From Atopsyche davidsoni (lineage: Eukaryota; Arthropoda; Insecta; Trichoptera; Hydrobiosidae), in contig JAILWY010000021.1 in the NCBI GenBank assembly GCA_022113835.1, forward strand, positions 11,036,001 through 11,100,000: a DNA stretch of 64,000 nucleotides, in the 5' to 3' direction. Below, piece by piece: positions 1-9,196 of the stretch (its first letter is position 1; the number at the start of each line of letters is the position of its first letter). The notes beneath the pieces are model-generated. The model was not told where the DNA came from, searched no databases, and was given only the letters and a program-made list of their open reading frames with translations. Both the position numbers and the translations under genes were made by a program.

Positions 1-152
1 ATTTCATATTTTTTTATTATTACTTTTGCATATAGAAGGTATTATAATATTTTAGAATGTTGTGTGTTGAAAGAGATTAAGAACTATGCTACGAAGCGGT
101 TCTCTGACCAAAGCCAGGCCCTTCGTGAAAATCAAATAATATATGTCTTATG

Positions 153-199
<47 letters not shown>

Positions 200-381
200 C
201 ACATATTTTTTTTTCCCTCATTATTCAAAAGCACTGATTATATAGTAATAACCCTTAGCATAAAAGTAATGAATATTAACGAAGTATAACTATGAAGTTT
301 TAAAGCTTTTATCTTCTTAAAAAAGCTTGCTTAGCAGTTCAGTTTCAATTAAGTACTACACAACTCTGGTGAATATTTCAG
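1..381 (+). other. Intron upstream of the PDSS1 penultimate exon
   Basis: AT-rich DNA ending in a 3' splice site (AG at 380-381) in front of a clear PDSS1 exon. It carries an (AT)n microsatellite at about 161-192. No coding signal was seen. Confidence 0.7.
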
Positions 382-576
382 GTGTCACTGCTGGCGGGAG
401 CGGATGATCACGTCTCAGAGCTGTCCTTCCAGTATGGACGTGCGCTGGGCCTCGCTTTCCAGCTGGTGGACGACCTGCTGGACTTTGTATCATCATCCGA
501 GGCCATGGGCAAACCCACGGCAGCCGATCTCAAGCTCGGCTTGGCCACTGCACCGGTGCTGTTTGCCTGCGAAAAG
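382..576 (+). CDS. PDSS1: Decaprenyl-diphosphate synthase subunit 1, penultimate exon (65 codons)
   Basis: The enzyme is the catalytic subunit of the mitochondrial trans-polyprenyl-diphosphate synthase that builds the ubiquinone side chain from isopentenyl diphosphate. The exon encodes SLLAGADD, then FQYGRALGLAFQLVDDLLDF, then MGKPTAADLKLGLATAPVLF. The segment QLVDDLLDF contains the second Asp-rich motif (DDxxD), which binds Mg-diphosphate. GKPTAADLKLGLAT is the signature that follows it in this family. The exon is framed by AG at 380-381 and GTAAAA at 577, and it ends in phase 0. The first codon is GTG (Val) and is not a translation start, because the 5' part of the gene lies outside the window. 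The join to 953 is open and matches the family order. The Drosophila orthologue is called qless. Identity is secure from family knowledge; the exon boundaries are inferred from splice consensus. Confidence 0.93.
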
Positions 577-952
577 GTAAAAAATTCACAATGATTTTAT
601 TTTTTGATTATTATGGAATTTTTGGCCCGCTGTATCAATTATCAAATGTATGTTTGGAAAAATTTATTTTGGGCAACTTATCTGCTCTCAGTGAATGATA
701 TTACATCTATTTTTCTAGTTAGATCTAAATTTCTTTTAAGTTATAACCAGTTTTTCATTAAAATTAAATTATTAAAATTTGTATTGTAAGATGCATTGTC
801 ACCATGTGATAAATTGTATGGCACGATTCTATCATAAAGACAAGAGACAATCCAGTAAAAACTCATGGATTTGGAATTAATTACCAAGATGAATGTGAGG
901 GTCTTTATTATTTAGTAAGCTGATTAAGTAATAAATGTGGTTATTGTTTTAG
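577..952 (+). other. Last intron of the PDSS1 gene
   Basis: A 376-bp AT-rich intron beginning GTAAAA and ending TTGTTTTAG. It sits in phase 0 between two exons that join in frame. Nothing else was recognised in it. Confidence 0.85.
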
Positions 953-1174
953 TATCCTGAATTGAACCCGATGATAATGCGTCGCTTCCAAGAGCCCGGC
1001 GATGTGGAGAGGGCATTTGAGCTCGTGCATAAGTCCCAGGGGCTGGAGCAGACGCGCTTCCTGGCACGCAAACACTGCCTGGAGGCGGCTCGGCTGGCCT
1101 CGGAGCTGGCGGACTCGCCCTACCAGAAGGGACTCGTGGTAGTGAGTGACCTCGTGCTCAACCGCATCAAATAG
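953..1174 (+). CDS. PDSS1: Decaprenyl-diphosphate synthase subunit 1, terminal exon (73 codons plus stop)
   Basis: This exon supplies the C-terminal helices of the prenyl synthase fold. It reads YPELNPMIMRRFQEPGDVER and continues through FLARKHCLEAARLASEL to VVVSDLVLNRIK and a TAG at 1172-1174. The pattern (MIMRRF, PGDVxxA, ARKHCLEA, LSDLVL near the stop) is the usual end of PDSS1 proteins. The length of the tail also fits, so the C terminus looks complete. No frameshift or internal stop is present. The exon is GC-richer than its surroundings, as are the other real exons in this window. The acceptor is AG at 951-952. Confidence 0.93.
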   Translation, partial: YPELNPMIMRRFQEPGDVERAFELVHKSQGLEQTRFLARKHCLEAARLASELADSPYQKGLVVVSDLVLNRIK

Positions 1175-1860
1175 CGACCCGACTCCGCCCAAGTCAACAA
1201 CTCAGTGGCGAAGGACTCCGGGGAACGAGGGAAGTCATCGTGTAGGATGCTTGCGGTGCTAAAGAATATATTTTTGAAAATCAGTCCATAATTTGAGTAT
1301 TGGATTATCGTGGAATTTTAAGAACAGTATGATTAATATTATAATATTGCAATGAATTAGTAAAGATGTCGTCGATGTTCCGACGCATCTTACTTTTGGT
1401 AAAGAATTTAATGTACGGAAGCCATTGATGATATCACTTGCATAATAAATCCTCAGACATGGACTCTTGGTGCCTTGACTTTCTGTTAGATACCGCAGTG
1501 TTAACTACTCATGTAAGGTGTTCTATAAGTTTGTATCAACAGTGTCATTCGTTTTATGTAAAGAGAGTAAAGTCGATTAAATTTGTATATTGTAAGGATG
1601 AATCGAACGAGTTAGACCTCTTTAATCATTGTCTTTGTATTTTTATAGCAAATATTAAAATGATTCCAATCACTGTCAAAATTTTGTAATAAAATTAAGA
1701 GATGTCAACAAAATTTTCTCTGCTGTATTTTGTTCAGCCGAAGATGGGCACGCTGGGACTAATTATTTTAAAAGAAGCACATTTGCTCGTGTAGTCTAAG
1801 GCAGGTGAATGCTGCACGTAATTTAATATTTTCAATGCTGGACTAAAATAAAATTGTTTA
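1175..1860 (+). other. Probable 3' UTR of PDSS1 with poly(A) signals
   Basis: Non-coding DNA after the PDSS1 stop. AATAAA hexamers occur at 1688-1693 and 1847-1852, either of which could end the transcript. Short reading frames here (for example 1438-1689) have no codon bias or family resemblance and are read as chance. Confidence 0.5.
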
Positions 1861-4800
1861 AAGGGTATCGTCCATTTCAACCCGTCTTTTAGGATGTGTT
1901 TAGGTTTTTGCTTTTGATGTAATTTGATGTATTTTTGTGTTTAAAACAATTAGTATTTAATATTAGAAATGAATTAAATTTAAAAAGGCATAATTTCTTT
2001 AGAACATTAGATATTACATTTATTTAGGATGATATTACTTATGTTTTGAATATAGCTAAAAATAAATATTCATCTGCGTGACATGAATAGTACCTTATAA
2101 TCTAGAAAGGACATTAGTCTTATTTAATATAATTTGAAAAATACATGTATATGTCGACAATAAATTTTTATATTAAAATCAACGCTAACTAAATATTAGT
2201 GCATAGGATATTTTTCTAACTCTTTTCGATTGCCATTTATAATCAATTTTTTAATTAAAAATTATTGTTTTTCTACATTTAAAATTATTTTTACATTAAA
2301 AAGAAACATGTACGGTTTGACTTATATCCTGTGACATGAACATTCATTTTTAATACAAAGATTATTACATTATTTAATTTATATTTATTTTCTGGAAGTA
2401 TACTTAACGTTTTTTCTTATAATTTTATGGAAACTCATATAACTAAATTCAGTCATGAGGTAATTAGAAGCAACTCAAGGTTGTTTCATATTATTTACAT
2501 TTTTATTAATTAATTCTGTAAAATTCTTTTGTATGTAATGGAACATGATGAAACGTTTAAAATGAGATGACGCTCGCTTGAATTACTCATCGGTAGAAAT
2601 TATTCACATCAGAATGCGGTTGTATCGATATACTCAGAGGCGTATTTTGGTAGTTGCACAGAAGCTGGAAGAGTCACGGGCTCTTCTGACTGGGATGCCC
2701 GCAGAACGATCAGGTCGAAGCGTGTTTTTAAGCTTGACTAATTCTACCGTCCATTGTAAGTGTACTTGCTTTATAAGCATTGGTAAATAATTAACTGTTA
2801 TTTACAATCAGTTGTTGCCATCTCATTTTGAACGAATTCTATAAGATTTAAAATTGATTTGCTCACACTGAACTAACGATAGGTGCCCTGCACAAAATCT
2901 TGTAAATAATTATTTATAAGTATAATGAATATAGTATTATTATGTAGAGTACATATTTATAAATTGTAATGCTTGATTATTTTTATTTGCTTTACTTTAT
3001 TGAAAAAAAGCCAAGTTTTAAATGTAAATTGATGCGCAATCTGAAACCCATTATTTCATTTGTTTTTATACTGTGAAAATCATTCTTGAATACATGGGTT
3101 GCGGTCCCGCTACAGACCATTAGTACCCCAGTGGCCTGCACGTACGATGTTGGCATTGGCTACTCGCACTCTGTAGTAAGGCCTTGCTGGTGATGCAAGA
3201 CCAAGTCTGCAACTTAACACGCAGGAGGTCCAGATGATTGGAATATAAATATTGATTGTGTTAGTTTCAAATAATTATCGTTATATCCATTTACAACTAA
3301 GTTCACGAGTACAGTGAGGTATCAGCAGCCAACAATATCAGGCAATATGTGTATATTTAATGCCTCACTGGTAATATGCATGAGATACCTTTTCTTTATG
3401 TGTTGTCTGTACCTAGATAAATACCGATTAGTTACCACATCCAGTTGAAATTTATAACCCTGTATCACTAATGTACCTGCCAAGACAGAATGCAATCTCG
3501 CTTTAGTAAACACAGAAGTTACCCTGGCTAACCTGAATAATAAGCAACCTCATATTTACATGTTTCAGTGCATATTTGTAAATATTCCTGATGATAATTA
3601 AGGTTCTAATGTGACTTAAGACCAAAACGAGTTGTTAACACTAGACCTATATTATTCTGAGGGGTTTGAATGTACTGTTTGACCAAATACCAAAAAGGAA
3701 CAGATTTTATTATTTTCAGTGTTAATTTGTTTACCGAGAGGGTACATATACATTCCTTTTGTTTATATGATAATTTTGATTGTACGTTATGCCCCTTAGT
3801 TCACATAATCGTAATATATTATTCTTATTCAAGATAATTATGTACAGTTAGTCAATATGATCTGTCATGTTATATTGATAATTAAAGTTTGATTCTATAA
3901 CGTATATATTCACAAGTACCTAAATGTGCACATGAGATTCACATTTAACAGCCCCTTATTATTTATGTTCTTGTAAATAATAACTTAAGAAATGAATTCA
4001 TTAGCTATTCTGTAGATTTTTAATGATTTAATTTGTAGTTAGTTTAAAGAGACCTAGAACGTAGAGACCCGAGGACGTGCCAGATGAATCTATATCATTC
4101 GAAATCGCTTATCACTTGATCAACTAGACATTTAATTCAATTTGCTACCTGTTCAAATTTTACAAAGTAAGCCATTTTTCACTTGCAATTCATCTAGATT
4201 TCATCTGACGCGTTCCCTTCATACGGCTGACTGGTCATGTAAATAATAATGTTTTCTGTTCTTAGCTCGTCGACTTGAATAGTCAAAGAATAACTTATTA
4301 CCTTCCATCTGGCGTTGCTTTGCCGCATCGCTCCTTGATTGGCTATCGCAAGTTGGCTTAGTTATTTTATTTTGTTTGTATAATATAAAATTGTTAATCA
4401 TAGCATTAAAATTGTAAATTAAAATACAATATAAAGAGATATTTGATTGAACCGAGTGGGTTGGTCAGGTCGGAAGCCTGTATTCTTGTATTCGGTTGTG
4501 GGTATTCTCCATTAAATATATATGTTGTTACAATTGAAACAGAGTGTAAGAATTTTTGAACAACTGTTTTGAAATTTATGACCGTTTTATGATTGTTGAT
4601 GGACTAAAATTATATTATTTCTTTTTAATAAAATCAATAAAACTAATTATTTGTTTTTTTTCAACTCCTTTATATCCAAACTAGACCTGCACATAGTGCT
4701 ACATAGAAGAATGAATAGGTGTATCATTGAAAGTGTTCTTTCTGCAGGGAAAATTCAGGTATAGGCCAGGCCTAGGTTCAGGCCATATATTAAATTTAGT

Positions 4801-5180
4801 ATGTGTAGGCGGGCCAGATTCAAATAAAATAAGTCTAAAAGCTCTAAAAAACATGATTCTTCTTTCTGTGACACATTGCGATCGCGGGCCGTATCTTTGA
4901 CATGACTAGTCTACACCTATGATCCAGCTCAGGGTTAGATTATTCAATATAGCAGATTATTATCATCTATTGTAATAAATAAATGAAGCATTCACACTCG
5001 AAGAATAATTATTTTATTAAATGCTAAATATTTTCTGAATAAGTTGTGCTACGGATCTTTAAAACATTGGATATTATTTATACAATTATGCCTGATTCCG
5101 TCGGACCTTCTTGACTCTTAAGAACTGAATTCTAAGCCTAAATTTTACTAGTCTTCAATTATTACTAGTTTTAGTCTAGC
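1861..5180. other. Intergenic AT-rich DNA, nothing recognised
   Basis: Read on both strands. GC rises slightly around 2640-2730 and 3090-3240, but no coherent exon, transposon terminus or RNA gene was found. It ends at the target-site duplication of the LTR element. Confidence 0.5.
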
Positions 5181-5185
5181 TAGAC

Positions 5186-5356
5186 TGTTGTGGAGATTGG
5201 TGTGGCAAATGCGGATCTCCGTCCGCCTTCGTCTTCTGTAGCTGAGACTGTTGTCGGCGAGGCATGTTGATGTTCCGGAGGGCTTGATCCTACTGCTCGC
5301 TCCTCTTCCCGGCCTTCCCCGCGATGTTGCCATCGCGACGCTTCCCATAGACAACA
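5186..5356 (-). repeat. 3' LTR of the retrotransposon (171 bp)
   Basis: Identical by eye to 9021-9191. It follows the polypurine tract in element orientation and is bordered by TAGAC. A 7-bp hairpin lies at 5320-5337 (CGCGATG and CATCGCG around a 4-base loop). Confidence 0.95.
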
Positions 5357-5358
5357 TG

Positions 5359-5365
5359 CCCCCCT
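5359..5365 (-). other. Polypurine tract (plus-strand primer)
   Basis: On the minus strand the sequence AGGGGGG is followed by CA and then the 3' LTR. It lies between the pol stop codon (5376-5378) and the LTR, exactly where second-strand synthesis is primed in LTR elements. Confidence 0.8.
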
Positions 5366-5375
5366 GATGTTCACA

Positions 5376-8342
5376 TCACATATTATAGTCCTTGCTCCAC
5401 GCAGAAGGCCTCCGCGTGCGTTTGGGCCTACCAGATGATTCCGCACTGGCGTCATCTGCAGCTGGATGAGGCCCTCTCCCCAAGGTCTCTTGGGGCGAAC
5501 ATGTCCGGTCTTGGCCGCTCGGTGGCGGGTGATGCCGAAGGTCCAACACGTGACGCGGGACTCCGTTCACCGACACAGTGTTCGGTGAGATCACCTTGTC
5601 AACTTTTGCTGGCCTCCACTCTGAGGTGCATTTTGCCTGGGGTGGTTTTACGAAAACGGAGTCTCCCTCCTTGAAGGCCGATTCCACCACTTCCTTGCTA
5701 TGTACGCGTTCAGCCAGTGGGTGTCGCCACTTGTAGGCGTGGACCGAAGACGCCGGAGGATCAGACTCTAGATCCGCCGCTGCCAGGTTGTACCAGAAGA
5801 CGGCCATAAGGGGGGATATGCCTGCCCTCGCAGCGGTCCTCTTCACAGTGCGGTGATTCCGTTCCACAATGCCGTTCCCAGACGGCCGATAGGCCGCTCG
5901 GAATCGTCTGGATACTCCCCAAGATTTGCAGATCTCTTCCACCTGCCGTGAGCGAAACGCTGTTCCGTTGTCCATCAACAGCTCGAAGGGCGGTCCTCGT
6001 TCCCTAAATAGTTCCTCAAGGAACCTGCTCACCTCGGCTCCGCTTTCCACTGTGATCCTTTTCCAGATCGCGAAGCGCCCGGGACCGCAATCTACCAGGG
6101 TGAGGAAGGCCTCTCCGCTGTAGTGTGTCACGTCCATGGCCAGTCTGACCCATGGATCTTTCACACTCAGGTTCCCTCCCTCATGAGTGACTGGCGCCGG
6201 ATCGATGACCCTGCATCGCACACATGAGTCAACCAGACGCTCCACTTCCTTCCTGCTCACCGATGGGTCCACCAGTCTGGCGAGGCACAGCGTTCGGTCT
6301 ACTCCAAAGTGGTGAGCGTCATGCAGCTGGCCTGCCAATGCCGCGCAGGCGTGCTTCTCCGTTGACTCTTGCAGCCACGAGCTCTTTACCCTCGTTAGTG
6401 GGTCAGCCTTATTCTCGGCGGAGCTTACTCGCACCACTGAGATCGACACGTTGTAGGTGTCGATGATTTCTCTCAGTAACCCCAGCCTTCTTCTCACCAG
6501 CATCTCAGCAGCACCAGACGTTCGCACTCTTGCGTCCCTCGTCAGGGTTAAATTGAGCCAGCTGGCGACGGTCACTGAGTCTGTCATGAGTTCGATCTCC
6601 CTGAGGCTCCATTTTAGGGCCAGATTTACTCCTTTCAAGGCAGCGTCAAGCTCCGCGACGTTTATGTGGCCCACGTCGTCCTTCTTGCGCAGCCAGGTGG
6701 CGTCTTCGACAATATCGCCATCAATTTCTAAGGCGATTCCAAGCGCAATCGAGCTTGCATCGCACCACACGCGTCCACGATGGCCGGACTTCACCGTCCA
6801 TACCCCGCGCACCGGGTCGTTCGTCCGGATCGCCTCAGACATCTCGGCTAGACGGCGTCGCACCCACGCTCCCACGTCGTCGTCCCAGGACTTGCCTTCA
6901 CTTCGCCTCTTTAGGTAGCTGCACGCGACTCTTAGCCAATTGCAGACTGGGAAGTGGCCGGTCAAACGGCCGCAGATAGAGAACAGTTCCCTGCGTGTCA
7001 GCTTGCCTTCTGGTGTGTCTGGGACCTGGTTTCCCCTGCGGAAAAATAGTCGACCACCTTTGTCGCGCTCAATCTGCAGTCCGAGCACGCGATTGCCTTC
7101 CAGCTTCATTGCGGGCTTGGACTGTAGCCCAAACTTTCTCAGGTGTCTCTCCACCTGGTCGACTGACACGATCGCCTCGTTCACCAGGATATCGTCCATG
7201 TAATAGTCTGTGCCTGCCTTTATTGTCTCATCCTGGTCCAAGACGTAACCTAGAATCTTGGACATGATTTTGGGGGCACAGCTCAATCCGAAGCCTAGCC
7301 TCGTCAGACAGTACCGCTTGCCCTCGAACTCGACTTGCTGATGCTGCCACATGGTTTTGTCCACGTGAATTTGAAGGTAGGCCGATCTGAGGTCAACTAC
7401 CTTGGCGGGCTCTTGAGCCCTCCTCCAACGCCGTATCGTCTCGTCGCACACTGCTATGTCCGCTCCCGGGTGACATTCCACAAATTTGTTTAGCTCTCTG
7501 TAGTCCAGCACCGGTCGCACTTTGTCTTTATTCTTCTGGACAACCACCATCAGTGGCAACACTCCACCTCGCGGGCCTGCCCATGGACGCAGCCAACCCT
7601 TCTTTACCCAATCCCTCACTTCGGCCTTGAAAGCCTCTTCGGCCTCCGCCCCTGCGCTGTTTTTATACCTGCCCACGTTACACTGAAGCTCTGGCTCGGA
7701 CTCTCTCCACCTCCAGCTTACTGACCACTTGCCCCGCCTGAATGCTGCTTCGAAGTCCTTGTCAGCAATCCGGTGTTCGGTGTCAACTGCGACAGCGCCC
7801 GCTGCCGCCCGCGCGCACACGCGCGCTTTCTGCACGCACGCGCGCGCTCCTTGCGCGCCCGCTCGCGCTCCCTGCGTGCCCTCGCGCTCTTTCTGCGTGT
7901 CCGCACGCGCTCCCTGCGCATACACACGCGCCCCCTGCGCGTCGATCAGGATGCCACCCAACTTAACGAGGGCGTCCATGCCGACTATCACGTCGACTCC
8001 TGCAAGCACGCGGTCCATGACGATGGTGTCGACTTCCACCACCCTGTCCAGCAGCTCCATCCTCGCCCGAGCTGTCCCTCGGCACGCCACGCGGCTCCCG
8101 TTGACCGCCACGATATCGACTTTTCCTGGCGACAGCACAGGGCACAGGCCCGCGCGAATCACCGTCCGCGAGCAGCCAGTGTCGAGAAGCGCTCGAAAAC
8201 TCCTCCCACCGATCTTCACCCGCACGACGGGCAGAGCCTTTAGTCCTGCTCGCGGGAGGCTGCCGGCACACAAGCCTCCCGCCGATCTTTTCCCGGCCAA
8301 CACTGCATGGCCGTGTGGCCTTTCTTCCCGCACTTCCAGCAC
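5376..8342 (-). CDS. pol: Pol polyprotein: protease, reverse transcriptase, RNase H, integrase
   Basis: The frame is open for 988 codons from its first Met. The domains run in this order: an aspartic protease (LLDTGCS, catalytic D54), a repeat-rich linker (about 133-180), reverse transcriptase (VRPVLDYRELNK near 275-286, D317 in VVDLRSAYLQ, YMDD at 381-384) and RNase H (D528, E564, D588, D647). The integrase follows, with an HHCC zinc domain (Cys707 and Cys710) and a D737, D791, E827 triad at DD35E spacing. All catalytic residues are present and no stop or frameshift interrupts the frame. It overlaps gag by 103 bp in the -1 frame. Translation therefore most likely enters by frameshifting at 8288-8294, upstream of the protease, rather than from the Met at 8342. 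It ends 19 bp before the 3' LTR. Products would copy and integrate the element's own RNA. Confidence 0.95.
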   Translation of the reverse strand: MLEVREERPHGHAVLAGKRSAGGLCAGSLPRAGLKALPVVRVKIGGRSFRALLDTGCSRTVIRAGLCPVLSPGKVDIVAVNGSRVACRGTARARMELLDRVVEVDTIVMDRVLAGVDVIVGMDALVKLGGILIDAQGARVYAQGARADTQKEREGTQGARAGAQGARACVQKARVCARAAAGAVAVDTEHRIADKDFEAAFRRGKWSVSWRWRESEPELQCNVGRYKNSAGAEAEEAFKAEVRDWVKKGWLRPWAGPRGGVLPLMVVVQKNKDKVRPVLDYRELNKFVECHPGADIAVCDETIRRWRRAQEPAKVVDLRSAYLQIHVDKTMWQHQQVEFEGKRYCLTRLGFGLSCAPKIMSKILGYVLDQDETIKAGTDYYMDDILVNEAIVSVDQVERHLRKFGLQSKPAMKLEGNRVLGLQIERDKGGRLFFRRGNQVPDTPEGKLTRRELFSICGRLTGHFPVCNWLRVACSYLKRRSEGKSWDDDVGAWVRRRLAEMSEAIRTNDPVRGVWTVKSGHRGRVWCDASSIALGIALEIDGDIVEDATWLRKKDDVGHINVAELDAALKGVNLALKWSLREIELMTDSVTVASWLNLTLTRDARVRTSGAAEMLVRRRLGLLREIIDTYNVSISVVRVSSAENKADPLTRVKSSWLQESTEKHACAALAGQLHDAHHFGVDRTLCLARLVDPSVSRKEVERLVDSCVRCRVIDPAPVTHEGGNLSVKDPWVRLAMDVTHYSGEAFLTLVDCGPGRFAIWKRITVESGAEVSRFLEELFRERGPPFELLMDNGTAFRSRQVEEICKSWGVSRRFRAAYRPSGNGIVERNHRTVKRTAARAGISPLMAVFWYNLAAADLESDPPASSVHAYKWRHPLAERVHSKEVVESAFKEGDSVFVKPPQAKCTSEWRPAKVDKVISPNTVSVNGVPRHVLDLRHHPPPSGQDRTCSPQETLGRGPHPAADDASAESSGRPKRTRRPSAWSKDYNM
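7800..7945 (-). repeat. GC-rich tandem repeat coding the protease-RT linker
   Basis: Imperfect units containing CGCGC and CCCTGCG (on +) encode a run of (A/T)QGARA-like repeats at pol residues about 133-180. The frame is preserved. Such a low-complexity spacer between protease and RT is not a usual part of Ty3/gypsy pol. Confidence 0.75.
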
Positions 8343-9100
8343 TCAATGTCCTTGTAATTCCGCGTGGGACGCGACCCCCCATGGTATCTCCCTCGATTTC
8401 CCTGACAGCTGTCACGATGTTTCCGCGTCGGAGGAGCGACTTCGGGTGGTGGAGCGACTGCAGGTGAAGCCGTGTCCTCACGCATCTTCGCGTCTCCTCG
8501 CATTGCTCGCGCACTCACAAGCACGCGGGTCTGCCTTATTAATTCTTCCTCATCAGGCACGTTGTCGCCCAACCACGACTGCGCGTCCTTTGATACGCCG
8601 CTGGGCAGGCCCTGAATGAATTTGTATAGAACCGGACGGCCTGTCATCCCGGTCGCGGAGGCGAAACGCTTCAACTCCGCCATGTTTGCTTCCACCGTTT
8701 CCTGCTCTTGAAACTGCCACGTGGAAAACGCGGCGATCGACGCTATCGGGCGAGGATTGAACGCGCTCCGGAGTGCCGCGACGAGTCTTTCTTCGTCCGT
8801 GGCCACCTCGTCCGAAAGTGCCAAGAAGGTCCGGAACGCATCGCCCTCCAGCAGGATCGGGATCCACAGCGTGACGTCTTTTTCCCCGCACACGTGCATC
8901 ATCTTCTTGAGACGATTGAGCCATGTCTCCCAATCGCCGCTCCGATCGTATGGCTTAACGAAGTCTTGCAGCTTCCTCGGACGGCGCTTTTCTGTGTTCT
9001 CGGCATCTGCCGAAATAGCTTGTTGTGGAGATTGGTGTGGCAAATGCGGATCTCCGTCCGCCTTCGTCTTCTGTAGCTGAGACTGTTGTCGGCGAGGCAT
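8240..9100 (-). CDS. gag: Gag nucleocapsid/capsid protein, start codon inside the LTR
   Basis: This 286-residue protein would form the virus-like particle that packages element RNA. The central part (about 44-195: WETWLNRLKKMMHVCGEKD, later GLPSGVSKDAQSWLG) resembles retrotransposon capsid domains. A CCHC zinc knuckle follows at C254, C257, H262 and C267 (CWKCGKKGHTAMQC), which would bind RNA. The N terminus is basic and Gln-rich. The ATG (9100-9098) lies within the 5' LTR, so the first 26-27 codons are LTR sequence. The stop is at 8240-8242. An upstream ATG in the LTR opens a different frame; it could be skipped if transcription starts downstream of it. The length is short but within the gag range. 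Confidence 0.93.
   Translation of the reverse strand: MPRRQQSQLQKTKADGDPHLPHQSPQQAISADAENTEKRRPRKLQDFVKPYDRSGDWETWLNRLKKMMHVCGEKDVTLWIPILLEGDAFRTFLALSDEVATDEERLVAALRSAFNPRPIASIAAFSTWQFQEQETVEANMAELKRFASATGMTGRPVLYKFIQGLPSGVSKDAQSWLGDNVPDEEELIRQTRVLVSARAMRGDAKMREDTASPAVAPPPEVAPPTRKHRDSCQGNRGRYHGGSRPTRNYKDIECWKCGKKGHTAMQCWPGKDRREACVPAASREQD
8252..8294 (-). promoter_or_regulatory. Programmed -1 ribosomal frameshift signal between gag and pol
   Basis: In the gag reading phase the minus strand shows the slippery heptamer G_GGA_AAA at 8294-8288. A 5-base spacer follows, then a perfect 10-bp stem: GCGGGAGGCT at 8282-8273 and AGCCTCCCGC at 8261-8252, with an 11-base loop. This fits the X_XXY_YYZ plus spacer plus stem-loop architecture used by retroviruses and retrotransposons. 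A -1 slip here enters the pol frame just upstream of the protease. Seen directly; its function is inferred. Confidence 0.88.
9001..9020 (-). other. Position of the primer-binding site, occupied by a perfect inverted repeat
   Basis: Immediately inside the 5' LTR, where a tRNA-complementary site starting TGG is expected, the minus strand instead reads AGCTATTTCGGCAGATGCCG. The segment TCGGCATCTGCCGA (on +, about 9000-9013) is self-complementary. The same bases are gag codons 27-34. No canonical tRNA 3'-end complement was recognised. Confidence 0.5.
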
Positions 9101-9191
9101 GTTGATGTTCCGGAGGGCTTGATCCTACTGCTCGCTCCTCTTCCCGGCCTTCCCCGCGATGTTGCCATCGCGACGCTTCCCATAGACAACA
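9021..9191 (-). repeat. 5' LTR of the retrotransposon (171 bp), containing the gag start
   Basis: It has the same sequence as 5186-5356. In element orientation it should hold promoter, RNA start and poly(A) site. It also holds the first 80 bases of gag (9100-9021). A hairpin with a GCAA-type loop on the minus strand lies at 9155-9172. No clear TATA box was seen. Confidence 0.95.
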
Positions 9192-9196
9192 TAGAC

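Larger units (their letters stand above)
5181..9196 (-). mobile_element. Complete LTR retrotransposon, Ty3/gypsy-like, with TSD
   Basis: The element spans 5186-9191 and is transcribed on the minus strand. It has two 171-bp LTRs that look identical base for base (5186-5356 and 9021-9191), beginning TGTTG and ending CAACA. A 5-bp target duplication, TAGAC, sits at 5181-5185 and 9192-9196. Between the LTRs are gag, pol in the order protease-RT-RNase H-integrase, and a polypurine tract. That order is the Ty3/gypsy (Metaviridae) layout. There is no env-like frame. Intact frames plus identical LTRs indicate a very recent insertion. The YMDD box and the RT sequence (for example CLTRLGFGLSCAP) are divergent from classical gypsy, so the clade is left open. 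GC content is far above the flanks. Confidence 0.95.

Noticed and set aside
1438..1689. 83-codon frame after the PDSS1 stop
   Set aside because: AT-rich, no domain, lies in the expected 3' UTR.
5435..7267. Several + strand frames of 65-153 codons inside the retrotransposon
   Set aside because: All are opposite-strand shadows of the pol frame.
7729..8619. A 296-codon open frame on the + strand, antisense to pol and gag
   Set aside because: It is the GC-rich shadow of pol/gag; the residues are Arg/Pro/Ala-rich with no domain, and the minus-strand frames carry all catalytic motifs.
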